Below are positions 16,330-24,163 of a stretch of 54,872 nt of DNA, piece after piece. The position numbers and the translations under genes were made by a program. Under the pieces are notes generated by a model that ran no database searches, had not been told where the DNA came from, and saw only the letters and a program-made list of their open reading frames with translations. Origin of the DNA: a virus. Position 1 is the stretch's first letter. The number at the start of each line of letters is the position of its first letter. The DNA is taken from positions 1 through 54,872 of the IMG/VR virus record IMGVR_UViG_3300009285_002168; one strand, given 5' to 3'.

Positions 16330-17137
16330 ATGCCTCGATTCCTCCTATGTGCTTCTCGAACAAGTGCTCCGCCAACTCCCACTCCCATTCGTAGTCGATG
16401 TGCACCTCTTGCCACGGCTCGACCTCGAACCGCCAGGGGTGCATGTCCATGTACTGCGGGAGCTGGAGCGCCGCTCCCACGTGAGACGCCTCGTAGAACC
16501 GCGGTGTCATCGCGCAAAACGTGTTCATGGTCGTCCAGTTTTCCGCGTACCGCAGATTGCCCGTTTGTTCTATCCGGTAGTGATGCAACGCCCGGTCTCC
16601 GATAGACCCGTAGAACGTCCCTTCCGTCCGCGCGAACGACGTCATGAACTCGACACCCGTAACCGCGTCCGGGTTGGGCGAGGCGAGCTTCTTCGCGAAC
16701 TCCTCGACGAGCCGATCCAGGTCGCCGGGCATCCTCAGCGGGCTCACCACGAAGTCCGTCATCAGGATGTTGATGTTCCGCAAACGGCTCTTTGCCCACT
16801 CGTAGCCGTACCGGCAAGGGAAGCTCCCCGAGTCCTGCGTCGGGTGGTTCATGGTCTCCGGCCGCACTATCACTGTCAGTCGGTCCATCACTCCGGGGCA
16901 CCCCGGCTCCATGGCGCGCAGGGTCTTGAGAATCGCATCCTCATGCTCTGGCGTCTCCCCTACGAGGATAGACTGCGAGATGTGCTTTGACGCCCATGAC
17001 TGGATCGCCCACCACTCGTCGAGCGTCCTCCCGCACAAGAGCCGCGTGAGTTTGTCCGGGAGGCGCTCAGCCGGATTTCTATGCCCGTCCCGCGTCGGCG
17101 CGACCCTCACCACCATCATCTCTTTCCCTTGATTCAT
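16289..17137 (-). CDS. Cytidylyltransferase-like (GT-A fold) protein
   Basis: This 282-residue protein has an N-terminal pattern (APTRDGHRNPAERLPDKL, then LLCGRTLDEWW, then ILVGETPEHED) that follows the order P-x-R ... LP-x-K ... GkpL ... V-D-x-pE of sugar-nucleotide cytidylyltransferases. The end, EVHIDYEWEWELAEHLFEK, resembles the C-terminal motif of CMP-sialic/pseudaminic synthetases. The classical ARGGSK loop is altered, so activity is uncertain. It overlaps the DUF115 gene and follows the sugar transporter genes, supporting a sugar-nucleotide role. Confidence 0.5.
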   Translation of the reverse strand: MNQGKEMMVVRVAPTRDGHRNPAERLPDKLTRLLCGRTLDEWWAIQSWASKHISQSILVGETPEHEDAILKTLRAMEPGCPGVMDRLTVIVRPETMNHPTQDSGSFPCRYGYEWAKSRLRNINILMTDFVVSPLRMPGDLDRLVEEFAKKLASPNPDAVTGVEFMTSFARTEGTFYGSIGDRALHHYRIEQTGNLRYAENWTTMNTFCAMTPRFYEASHVGAALQLPQYMDMHPWRFEVEPWQEVHIDYEWEWELAEHLFEKHIGGIEAYEHYRRSWYRTGS

Positions 17138-17162
17138 CTCGTCGTCCTTTCTCCTGTTGCCT

Positions 17163-17978
17163 TCACAGCTTCACTCCCTCACCGCCAGTGAACCACCGAT
17201 AGCCCACCGCGAAAACGCCCAGCATCGGCAGGAGCATCGCCGTCGCGATGGCCATCTTAAGCCCGTACCCGTGAGGCTTCCACATCGCCGGAGACATGAT
17301 CGTGCTCATCAGCCCGACGATGAGCGTTTGCTTCCGCTCGTCCGGCATCACCAACGATTGCCACAGATAGTCCTGCAAGGCGCCGAGACCCGTGAACGTC
17401 AGGACCAGCGCTATCACCGATCCGCTCATGGGCAACACGATGCTCCAGAGGATGCGCCACTCGCCGGCTCCCGCTATCCGCGCGTCGTCGAAATAGTCCC
17501 CGCCGATCCTGAGTAGATGCGCCCGCGAGTAGAGAATCCCAAGCGGGGATACCGCCAGCGGAAGCACCGCCGCTACCACTCCTGTCCCAAGCCCTATCAG
17601 CCGCAACGTGAGAAACCTCGGGATCACGAAAATCATCATGGGCACTATCGCCCCGAACATCGTCATCCCGACGACCACCCGGTGCCCCAGGAATTTGTGA
17701 GCCAGCGCGTAGCCAGCGGCCACCGCCGTAACCGTCGCGCTGGATACAGACAAGACCGTGACCAGGAGCGTCATCGCGGCCCACCCTGGGATGAGCATCC
17801 CCTCCGTCCAGATGATTCGGTAGTTGTCGAACGTCAACGATCCAGGAGCGATAGACGGGGGGATCCTCATCGTACCTATTCCGCCTGCCTGGAAACTCCC
17901 GAGCACCATGACACCAGTCGGCAGGAGTAGCACGACTGCGAAAAGCACCACGAAGGCAATCCCGATTATCCGACCCAC
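17163..17978 (-). CDS. ABC sugar transporter permease (MalG-like)
   Basis: The product has 271 residues from GTG 17978, which overlaps the end of the other permease by 13 bases. An N-terminal membrane helix (IIGIAFVVLFAVVLLLPTG) is followed by five further spans. The coupling motif is present as DDARIAGAGEWRILWSIVLP, a slightly altered EAA loop. MalG-type subunits pair with a MalF-type subunit to form the channel. The third subunit needed, an ATPase, is not encoded in the window, so a host ATPase would be required. Confidence 0.85.
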   Translation of the reverse strand: MGRIIGIAFVVLFAVVLLLPTGVMVLGSFQAGGIGTMRIPPSIAPGSLTFDNYRIIWTEGMLIPGWAAMTLLVTVLSVSSATVTAVAAGYALAHKFLGHRVVVGMTMFGAIVPMMIFVIPRFLTLRLIGLGTGVVAAVLPLAVSPLGILYSRAHLLRIGGDYFDDARIAGAGEWRILWSIVLPMSGSVIALVLTFTGLGALQDYLWQSLVMPDERKQTLIVGLMSTIMSPAMWKPHGYGLKMAIATAMLLPMLGVFAVGYRWFTGGEGVKL

Positions 17979-18814
17979 TTCCTCACCCTCTGTACCACTC
18001 CCGCAATCGCCATGACCACTCCGAGTAGGACCACGCTCTGCGCCGCGGCCATCCCGTATCGCTGGCGCGTGAAAGCTGACTCCCATGCCGCGTAGATCGC
18101 CGTGGCCGTGGCCCCATCGGGCCCTCCTCGGGTCAGGACCCACGGCGTCTCCCACATGGTGAAGCCGGACGCGAGCCCCGAGAGAGCCATCAACGCAACC
18201 GCTCCCGATACCCACGGCAGATCGACGTACCGCCAAACCTGCGACGCCGATGCCCCATCCAACCGCGCCGCTTCCCGCAGCTCCTTCGGCACCCCTTCAA
18301 GCGCGCTCCCCAGCACCACTACTACCGTTCCGACAATCGCCAGTTGTACCGTACATCCGATCACGAATATCGCCGGCCAACGCTCCGTCAGCCACCGCAC
18401 CGGCGCAAGCCCAAGACCCCCCATCACAGCGTTTGCCAACCCTCCGCTCGCGAACACCATGAGCCACATCTGCGAGATGATGATCCCGGCAGATATGCTC
18501 GGGAGGTACATCGCGGCGCGTACGATCCCTCTGATCTGCTTGGGCATCCCCGAGGTCGGGAACGCCACAGCCGCGCCAAGTCCTACCCCGAGCACGATAG
18601 AGAGAGCGCTGTAGATGAGGCTGTTGACGAGTGCCGTCGTCCAGTGCGGGTCTCGGAACATTTCCACGTAGTTCCGCAGACCGATCCAGGACGAGGTAAG
18701 GAGCGAGCTGTCTTGAAACGAAAGAGCCGCGACACCGGCAAGCGGCGCTACCCACAAAAGCAGTAGCAGTAGCGCCGCTGGGGCGACCATGGCGAGGTGC
18801 GCCGGTCGTGTCAT
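17966..18814 (-). CDS. ABC sugar transporter permease (MalF-like)
   Basis: The product has 282 residues from ATG 18814, overlapping the binding-protein stop (ATGA). The first span is MVAPAALLLLLLWVAPLAG; the periplasmic SFQDSSLLTSSWIGLRNYVE is typical of the family. The EAA coupling loop is clear (LREAARLDGASASQVWRYVD then LP). It ends with a basic tail. Its length and six spans match carbohydrate CUT1-type permeases. Confidence 0.88.
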   Translation of the reverse strand: MTRPAHLAMVAPAALLLLLLWVAPLAGVAALSFQDSSLLTSSWIGLRNYVEMFRDPHWTTALVNSLIYSALSIVLGVGLGAAVAFPTSGMPKQIRGIVRAAMYLPSISAGIIISQMWLMVFASGGLANAVMGGLGLAPVRWLTERWPAIFVIGCTVQLAIVGTVVVVLGSALEGVPKELREAARLDGASASQVWRYVDLPWVSGAVALMALSGLASGFTMWETPWVLTRGGPDGATATAIYAAWESAFTRQRYGMAAAQSVVLLGVVMAIAGVVQRVRKWVG

Positions 18815-20157
18815 TTTCCGGCCAGAATCTCGTTGACACGCTTCTCGTACGTGGCGAGTGCCGCCTCCGGCGTGGTCTTTCCGTTGTACAACTCGACGAG
18901 TCGCGGGAAGAGCTCGCCCCGGATTGCAGAGTATCCGGATAGCGTGTAGCCCACGTCCATGATCCCCGCTTTCTGCACGATCTCGTTGACCACCTTCCAC
19001 GCCGCCACGTCCTCGGCGCTTCCGTTCGGTACCTCCGCCACCCCTCGTATCGTCGGCCAACTGCCACCTATCGAGGCCATCGTCTCATCCTGGTAGGCAC
19101 GGTCACCGAGAGCCGCCGCGAGCTGGCCCGCAAAGCTATCGAGCCTGCCGTTGCCGCTCTCCCCCACCACCGCAGTCGATCCGGCGCCGAGGGTCGGGAC
19201 CGCCGGCACACCCGGGCCGCGAGGGAAGGGGTACATCACCCAGCGGAAAGCCTTCGCGATCATCTTCTGATCGAGCGCCCCTTTCATGAACGCCGCCACC
19301 CAGTCCGGTCGGATCGGCATGGCCGCCACGATCCCGCGCTGCCAGAGCTCCAGCGCCGCATCGTCCCACAGTTCCGCGCTGTCCATCGGCGCGTATCCCT
19401 TCTGGACGAGCGCTTGGAGAAACCGCAGCGTCGCCACTCCCTGCGCGCTGTTGATCGCTGTCCGCGTGTAGTCCCCTCCGACGAACACCTGCGCACCGAA
19501 TGAGCCGAACCAGTTCATCCACAGGTAATCCGCGGAGGCGCTCTTGGCGAAGAGCGCTGTCCCCCACTTGCCGGGGAGCTTCGCCTTGACCGCCTCGCAC
19601 ATGGCCAGGAAAGCATCAATCGTCCAGTCCTTCGCGTCAGGCAGTTTGTAGCCCGCCGCGTCGAGCAGATCGAGATTGAGCGCGATCCCCTGGAGCGGAA
19701 CGACACCCGGCACACCGAGCAGCAGCCCTCCGCGCTGCCACGGTACGAGATCAAAGTAACCCTTCACGTCCACGTACGGCGTGAGGTCCATCGCCTTCCA
19801 CCCCGCCGTTCGGATCATGAACCGCGAGGCCCTCCCAGTGAAATCGTTGTAGACGTTCGGGTACGCCCCGGCCGCAACCAGCGTGTCCATGCTGATCGTT
19901 GTACCGTCGGCCAGGTTCAGATTGAGCCAGCGCACCGCCAGCTCCACCGGCTTCGACCGCTCGATCAGGCGAGCGATGGCCGTGTCGTATTGCGGCCCTT
20001 TGCCGCCCAGTAGAGTCAGCGTCACCCGCTCGGGTTCCGGCCCCTTCTCCTTCTTGGTCAGATACAGCTTCCCGTTTTCCACATTGGGCGACGCCCAGGC
20101 CAGGCCAGCGACAACCATCGCCAACAGAAACCACACCGCGCTCTTCACACTCCTCAC
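18811..20157 (-). CDS. ABC sugar-binding protein (solute-binding family 1)
   Basis: The product has 448 residues from GTG 20157, chosen because GGAGGAGG lies 5 bases upstream. A signal peptide occupies about residues 1-22 (SAVWFLLAMVVAGLAWA), without a lipobox, so it is likely secreted or periplasmic. The mature part has the fold of family 1 carbohydrate-binding proteins: ALNLDLLDAAGYKLPDAKDW, WMNWFGSFGA, a hinge near AAMPIRPDW, and a C-terminal helical EVVNEI segment. It heads a three-gene operon with both permeases. Substrate unknown. Confidence 0.85.
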   Translation of the reverse strand: MRSVKSAVWFLLAMVVAGLAWASPNVENGKLYLTKKEKGPEPERVTLTLLGGKGPQYDTAIARLIERSKPVELAVRWLNLNLADGTTISMDTLVAAGAYPNVYNDFTGRASRFMIRTAGWKAMDLTPYVDVKGYFDLVPWQRGGLLLGVPGVVPLQGIALNLDLLDAAGYKLPDAKDWTIDAFLAMCEAVKAKLPGKWGTALFAKSASADYLWMNWFGSFGAQVFVGGDYTRTAINSAQGVATLRFLQALVQKGYAPMDSAELWDDAALELWQRGIVAAMPIRPDWVAAFMKGALDQKMIAKAFRWVMYPFPRGPGVPAVPTLGAGSTAVVGESGNGRLDSFAGQLAAALGDRAYQDETMASIGGSWPTIRGVAEVPNGSAEDVAAWKVVNEIVQKAGIMDVGYTLSGYSAIRGELFPRLVELYNGKTTPEAALATYEKRVNEILAGK

Positions 20158-20364
20158 GCTATCCTCCTCCTCGGCCACGCGCCGAGTCTATCGAGACTAC
20201 CCTCTCACGGAGTAGCCGACGAACCGAGTTGTCTTTCTTGATCCAGCTTGTCTCTGAAACGGGAAGTTGCCCTACTGTGGATTGAGCCGAGAGATGAGAC
20301 TGTACCGATGCTGTCCGTCAATTCACGCTCCGTCTACGGTCGCGCTATCGTCGCTTCGTCCTTA

Positions 20365-20448
20365 CTATAGCCCGGGGCGTGTCTTCGTGTCCAGTGGGTT
20401 TCCGCTTTGCCCCGGCTTGAACGGTCTTCCGACTACTCTCTTTTCCAT
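20365..20448 (-). pseudogene. Truncated DUF5681-type gene remnant
   Basis: A 27-codon frame from ATG 20448 begins MEKRVVGRPFKPGQSGNP, the DUF5681 signature also present in the small terminase-like gene at 13119-13493, then stops (TAG) after TKTRPGL. No continuation is seen in other frames. It looks like a fossil of a small terminase-like gene carried with the island. Confidence 0.55.
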
Positions 20449-20517
20449 GCTGTACCCCCGCTGTTTCCAGCGCCCCCCCTTGGTTTCCCGATGTTCTCGC
20501 CACAATACTACACACCC

Positions 20518-20551
20518 GTATAGTATGCCATCTTTTCGCGATATGCTATAC
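20518..20551 (+). promoter_or_regulatory. Inverted-repeat operator with extended -10 of ASCH gene
   Basis: Arms GTATAGTAT (20518-20526) and ATGCTATAC (20543-20551) form an 8/9 inverted repeat. The right arm overlaps TGC-TATACT (20544-20552), an extended -10 box. Only 7 bases separate it from the ATG at 20560, so the mRNA is predicted to be leaderless. The left arm contains TACTAT on the - strand, so it could drive the transporter operon too. No good -35 is seen. Confidence 0.5.
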
Positions 20552-20559
20552 TGTGTCGC

Positions 20560-20859
20560 ATGAAATCTCTTTGGTTCAAGGCCCGCTACGTCCCATCAAT
20601 TCTGACAGGTGAGAAACGCGACACGGCCCGTCAATCGGTGCGCGTACGCGTAGGAGAGGTCGTGCAATTCTCCGTGGGCCCGCGACAACCGTTTGCCATC
20701 GCTCGCATCACTGCTATCCGTGTCTGCCCGTCGGATCGGGCAATACAGGCCGACGCCTGCTACTCCGATATCTCATCTCTTACTCTCATCGAATTTGAGT
20801 TGCTGCAATCTTCCACTCAGTGTCAGCAAATCCTCTCGCACCATGATCTGAGTGCGTAA
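20560..20859 (+). CDS. ASCH-domain-like protein
   Basis: This 99-residue protein begins MKSLWFKARYVPSILTGEKR, then TARQSVRVRVGEVVQFSVG, matching the start of ASCH (PUA-like) domains: hydrophobic strand, IL-x-GeK-R-x-T-x-R, and v-Gd-v. ASCH proteins bind RNA or modified nucleosides. It is the only convincing + strand gene, and its 3' end overlaps the convergent acetyltransferase-like gene by 87 bases. The transcript appears leaderless. Confidence 0.55.
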   Translation: MKSLWFKARYVPSILTGEKRDTARQSVRVRVGEVVQFSVGPRQPFAIARITAIRVCPSDRAIQADACYSDISSLTLIEFELLQSSTQCQQILSHHDLSA

Positions 20860-21225
20860 CCTTCGGCCCTGTTTAGGTCGTCCCACTTTTCGATAGCCCA
20901 GTTTCTCGAACCACGACACCGTGTCTTCCAAAGCCCGTATCCAATTTACCTCTAACCACCGCACTATCCATGCCCCAAGGCCGCTGTGCCGACATTGAGG
21001 CAACACATTCAGCACCAACAGCGTATTGCGTCGCGGATTCACTAGCGCGACTGCCGCGTCGTCGCCGCCGACACGAAAAAAAAACAGCCCGCCGTTACTG
21101 GCGTTTCGCATAACAGTTTCTCTCCCAACAAAAGTCGGATGCTTACCTCGATCCAAAAGGCGCTTGAATCTATCGTACTCGGCGCTTGAGCCGACTACGA
21201 CTTGCGGATGTGACGCTTCCCGCAT
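20773..21225 (-). CDS. GNAT-like acetyltransferase
   Basis: The product has 150 residues from ATG 21225 (GTG 21234 is also possible). The core pattern AVALVNPRRNTLLVLNVLPQCRHSGLGAWIVRWLEVNW resembles the acetyl-CoA loop and following helix of GNAT proteins (R/Q-x-x-G-x-G/A), and SWFEKLGYRKVG matches the typical FYxKxGF end strand. It overlaps the ParB-like gene by 31 bases; phage ParB-like and GNAT genes are often adjacent. Substrate unknown. Confidence 0.6.
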   Translation of the reverse strand: MREASHPQVVVGSSAEYDRFKRLLDRGKHPTFVGRETVMRNASNGGLFFFRVGGDDAAVALVNPRRNTLLVLNVLPQCRHSGLGAWIVRWLEVNWIRALEDTVSWFEKLGYRKVGRPKQGRRLRTQIMVREDLLTLSGRLQQLKFDESKR

Positions 21226-21749
21226 TTGGGGCACACACAGGATCCGATAGTCGTCTGAGATGAGTCATGATCCAGCTCTGCGGGTATCTCCATAATCGCC
21301 AGACTATCGCGTAAGCGTCCATCGAACTCCACAAGCGATTGGATGAGACTGTCATCTAGATAGATGCCATCCAGATCGATCATCTCCGTCAGATACGGCG
21401 CCAACAGACTCGCCTCAGGATCACCATGAATCGTATTCAGATTCACCGCGATACGTTGCGTTTGCTTTTTTGTCAGAGCAACGACAACTGCCGGTATCTC
21501 TTGCAAACCCAACTCTTGCGCCGCAAGAAAGCGATGATTCCCGCTGATTACCTCATAGCGGCCTGAACGCGCCCGTCTTACGAGAATCGGCACCAAAAAT
21601 CCATCTCTTTGGATCGACGTTTTCAGTGCCGTCATCTGCTTCTCGGTCAGATACTGCGGGTTGCGTCGCAAGAGATCGCACGATGTCACCGGAATCAACC
21701 GATATTCTCGCGTTCTTTCTCGTTGTTTATGAATCGCTGTCTTACTCAT
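21195..21749 (-). CDS. ParB-like protein with C-terminal zinc ribbon (copy 1)
   Basis: This 184-residue protein has the ParB/Srx-like nuclease domain: NPQYLTEKQMTALKTSIQRD, FLVPILVRRARSGRYEVISG, then NHRFLAAQELG (the GxHR motif as SGNHR). The C-terminus carries CVCPKCGKRHIRK, a zinc-ribbon half-site. The region is less GC-rich than most of the genome. It is translationally coupled to a 36-codon ORF upstream and to the GNAT gene downstream. Confidence 0.75.
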   Translation of the reverse strand: MSKTAIHKQRERTREYRLIPVTSCDLLRRNPQYLTEKQMTALKTSIQRDGFLVPILVRRARSGRYEVISGNHRFLAAQELGLQEIPAVVVALTKKQTQRIAVNLNTIHGDPEASLLAPYLTEMIDLDGIYLDDSLIQSLVEFDGRLRDSLAIMEIPAELDHDSSQTTIGSCVCPKCGKRHIRKS

Positions 21750-21856
21750 CGTCGCGATCTCCCTTCGGGCTCGATCTTTTCCAGAGGAAGCGCCTCGGTG
21801 TAGCCATGGCAGGTCACCGCGATTGCCTTTCGCGCTTTCGCGTGTCCGGTACGCAT
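21746..21856 (-). CDS. 36-residue ORF coupled to ParB-like gene 1
   Basis: It starts at ATG 21856 and its stop overlaps the ParB start (ATGA). The peptide is basic (MRTGHAKARKAIAVT...) with no recognisable domain. It fills the only gap in an otherwise continuous chain of overlapping genes, which supports it. Confidence 0.45.
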   Translation of the reverse strand: MRTGHAKARKAIAVTCHGYTEALPLEKIEPEGRSRR

Positions 21857-21857
21857 G

Positions 21858-22175
21858 CTATCCCTTCCTGCCGAACCACCGCTTCCGCGTCGGCTTCACC
21901 GGTACCTCGGCAAGCGCCTTCTCCCATGCCTTGACGAACCGCTCGCGCTCCATCATCGCGGCCGCGAAGTCCTCCCCAAAGAGAAACGTCCAGCTCTTCC
22001 CGAGGTGGGCGATGATAAGATCGTCCACCATGAAACCCCAGTCCTCCGTCTGCCCCTTGTGCTGGTCGTCGATTGAGCGCATGTCGCAAATGCCAGTCAC
22101 CCGCCGGATCGTCGCCGACACAGCGAGGATGCTCGACCCGCCCCGCGTCCCACGTACCTCATGCAGTATCACCAC
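21858..22175 (-). CDS. Protein of unknown function
   Basis: The product has about 105 residues from GTG 22175, after AGGAGGTAG. It has a mixed alpha/beta look: MVILHEVRGTRGGSSILAV, then KSWTFLFGEDFAAAMMERER. No family is recognised. The previous gene stops within 2 bases of the start. Confidence 0.55.
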   Translation of the reverse strand: MVILHEVRGTRGGSSILAVSATIRRVTGICDMRSIDDQHKGQTEDWGFMVDDLIIAHLGKSWTFLFGEDFAAAMMERERFVKAWEKALAEVPVKPTRKRWFGRKG

Positions 22176-22176
22176 C

Positions 22177-22488
22177 CTACCTCCTCCCAAGCCAGTTCAC
22201 GAGCCGATCCTTATCGTCGGTTCCTTCGATCTGGATGATCTTCGCCTGCCCGTACTCCAGCCACCGAATCTGCCACACGGGTATCTCGCCCGGCACCTTG
22301 ATCTCGCGCACGTCCACGAGGTAGCGCTCCGTGTTCGGCGCCCCGGCCTCCGCGAGTAGATGCCCGACAAGAAAGCCCACGGCGCCAGCGGCGCAGACGG
22401 ACACGATGACGAACGTGATCGCCCACCAGAACGGGATGTCCCGCTTGCCCATCTTCGGTTGCGCCGTGTGCACCATCGTGGTCGCCAT
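22177..22488 (-). CDS. Membrane-anchored protein of unknown function
   Basis: This 103-residue protein has one predicted span (FWWAITFVIVSVCAAGAVGFL, about residues 20-40), then a soluble beta-rich domain (RYLVDVREIKVPGEIPVWQI, RWLEYGQAKIIQIEG). The start ATG 22488 overlaps the previous stop by one base. Possibly an envelope-associated modifier. Confidence 0.6.
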   Translation of the reverse strand: MATTMVHTAQPKMGKRDIPFWWAITFVIVSVCAAGAVGFLVGHLLAEAGAPNTERYLVDVREIKVPGEIPVWQIRWLEYGQAKIIQIEGTDDKDRLVNWLGRR

Positions 22489-22637
22489 CAGCTCGCCTTG
22501 CCTTTGGGTATCATCGCAGCTTTCACGAGCCCATCAAGCCGACGGACGATCTCGCACAGCCGCCGAACCTGGCGAGCCGAGACATACGCCGGGGCCTTCT
22601 CGGCACGCAGCACGTCTACCTCTTCATCGTGTTCCAT
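22488..22637 (-). CDS. Small helical protein
   Basis: The product has 49 residues from ATG 22637, overlapping the ParB-like copy 2 by 14 bases. The sequence VSARQVRRLCEIVRRLDGLV is a helical basic motif. Possibly a DNA-associated accessory; unknown. Confidence 0.5.
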   Translation of the reverse strand: MEHDEEVDVLRAEKAPAYVSARQVRRLCEIVRRLDGLVKAAMIPKGKAS

Positions 22638-23448
22638 GCTTCGCCTTCTTCTGCCACTTCCCCTTTGCGGGCCGCACCGGCCGCACTGCCGCAAGCTGCC
22701 CGCCGATCTTCTGGAGGTCCGCCTTCAACGCCATGAGGTCCCCGCCCAGGCGCAGCTTCAACACGAGCGTCGTCCCGTCATAGACGTAGATGCCGAACCG
22801 CCCGTTCCACTCCGCCATCACCTCGCTCGGGTACTTCGCCGCGGCGTCATCATTCGATTCCCGCGATGCATCGTAAACCTGGCGAGAGCTCCACTTCTTG
22901 GCCACCGCTTCCTTGGCAATCCCGCGCGCCTTCTTCGGGTCCGCCATGGACATGCGGATGACGTGAGCTTCCGGCAAAGCGTCGATGTCCTTCGCGTCCG
23001 CACCCGCCTCGATCATCCGCTCACGGGACGCCACGTAGCGGTACTTCTCGTGGACCCAGTCGTAGGACTTGTTCAGAAGGTCCGCCGCCTCGCGCTGCGT
23101 CAGCCCGGGCAACTCCTTCCGCATCTCCTCGATGGCCTCCACGATCTCCACGGCCGAAAGCTGCCGTCTCTGGATGTTCTCCGTTAACCGCAGGATCGGG
23201 ACCTCCCGCTCGGGCACGTCCACGATGATGCAAGGGGCGATCTTCTGTCCGGCGTGGATGAGCGCCGCTAGTCTGCGGTGCCCGGCGATGCAGACGAACT
23301 TCCCATCATCCCGCCGGACTACGATGGGCTGAAGCAGCCCGTACTGCGACACCGACTTGGTCAGGTCGCGCACCTCCTCGTCTTCCCCCGGCCGCCGGAT
23401 GATCTTCCCGGCCCCGATCATGCTGACGGCGATCTCGCGGAACTTCAC
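22624..23448 (-). CDS. ParB-like protein with KorB-type helix-turn-helix (copy 2)
   Basis: The product has 274 residues from GTG 23448 (GTGA overlap). The ParB core motif is VCIAGHRRLAALIHAG, with RLTENIQRRQLSAVE following, as in ParB/Spo0J proteins. A helix-turn-helix follows (LTQREAADLLNKSYDWVHEK). The C-terminus is basic. No ParA is encoded in the window, so partition is doubtful; DNA silencing, nuclease or transcription roles are possible. Confidence 0.75.
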   Translation of the reverse strand: MKFREIAVSMIGAGKIIRRPGEDEEVRDLTKSVSQYGLLQPIVVRRDDGKFVCIAGHRRLAALIHAGQKIAPCIIVDVPEREVPILRLTENIQRRQLSAVEIVEAIEEMRKELPGLTQREAADLLNKSYDWVHEKYRYVASRERMIEAGADAKDIDALPEAHVIRMSMADPKKARGIAKEAVAKKWSSRQVYDASRESNDDAAAKYPSEVMAEWNGRFGIYVYDGTTLVLKLRLGGDLMALKADLQKIGGQLAAVRPVRPAKGKWQKKAKHGTR

Positions 23449-23585
23449 GGGCGCACCGCCGGGACCACCACGTTCGACAGGAACCAGATCGCCACACAGA
23501 TCGCCACCAGGACCAGCGCGCAGACGAATTCGGCCCTCTGCGTGGGTGTCAGCGTCCTCTTCCACGAAATCAGCGGTTTCAACAC
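23445..23585 (-). CDS. Single-span membrane peptide upstream of ParB copy 2
   Basis: The product has 46 residues from GTG 23585, preceded by AGGAGGT at good spacing. One span (FVCALVLVAICVAIWFL) is flanked by a basic N-terminus. It overlaps the ParB start (GTGA). A small envelope protein of unknown role. Confidence 0.55.
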   Translation of the reverse strand: MLKPLISWKRTLTPTQRAEFVCALVLVAICVAIWFLSNVVVPAVRP

Positions 23586-23613
23586 CTCGCACCTCCTGTA
23601 GATCTCGCTACGG

Positions 23614-23629
23614 GCTACAATACTGTAGC
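23614..23629. promoter_or_regulatory. 16-bp perfect-arm palindrome, candidate operator
   Basis: GCTACA-ATAC-TGTAGC has 6-bp inverted arms around a 4-base centre. It overlaps the end of the ribbon-helix-helix gene and lies 29 bases upstream of the GTG start at 23585. It could be an operator for a neighbouring dimeric regulator such as the ribbon-helix-helix protein. This is unproven. Confidence 0.35.
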
Positions 23630-23848
23630 TGCAACGTCCTCTTCCCCATCCGCACGGGTTCGCCTACCTTTCCGCTCCTCTCCGCCCTCCTTGTCGCGGA
23701 TCGGGTACCGCTTCATGCACTGCCTGGTCGCATGCACCAACAGGCTCGACAGGCTCCGGTCGTCGCGCCTGGCGTAGTCCTCCACCTCGCGCCAGAACGC
23801 TGGGTCGGCCGTGATGGACCGCTTCCGCGCGTCTCTCATCCGGGTCAT
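23615..23848 (-). CDS. Ribbon-helix-helix-like protein
   Basis: The product has 77 residues from ATG 23848, overlapping the previous stop (ATGA). The core KRSITADPAFWREVEDYARR, then SLSSLLVHATRQCMKR, fits a strand followed by two helices, as in CopG/Arc-like dimers. The acidic-basic tail is disordered. A DNA-binding regulator is likely. Confidence 0.55.
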   Translation of the reverse strand: MTRMRDARKRSITADPAFWREVEDYARRDDRSLSSLLVHATRQCMKRYPIRDKEGGEERKGRRTRADGEEDVAATVL

Positions 23849-24093
23849 CGGCTCGGAGCCGACGGATTGCACGGCCCACCGTGCCGATCTGCCTTCAGTT
23901 TTGACCCTTCGAGCGCGGTCTCGTCGTACCACTTCCACTCATGGGGCCTCCCGTCCTTGTCGAGCTTCTGGTCGAAAACGCCGTACGTGTTGCAGCCCGT
24001 CATGTACTGCGTCCGGGCCATGACTATCCCCGAAAACGGACTCCATCTGTCCTGGACCTTCTCTCCGACCGAGAACGCAAATTCGCTTACCAT
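23845..24093 (-). CDS. Small beta-rich protein of unknown function
   Basis: The product has 82 residues from ATG 24093, preceded by GGAGAGAGG. It contains FSVGEKVQDRWSPFSGIVM, then CNTYGVFDQKLDKDG, which looks like a small SH3-like or KOW-like barrel. The C-terminal end is basic. Function unknown. Confidence 0.55.
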   Translation of the reverse strand: MVSEFAFSVGEKVQDRWSPFSGIVMARTQYMTGCNTYGVFDQKLDKDGRPHEWKWYDETALEGSKLKADRHGGPCNPSAPSR

Positions 24094-24163
24094 TTCCTCT
24101 CTCCTTCCGCCGGCCAGATTGGCCGGCTGATTCTGTTGGCGATGGCTACTGCCTCGCCGTGCT

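Noticed and set aside
17163-20157. ABC transporter as a bacterial contamination of the contig
   Set aside because: Orientation, gene packing and coupling fit the phage operons, and phage-type genes lie on both sides; I cannot exclude an assembly error and list the test.
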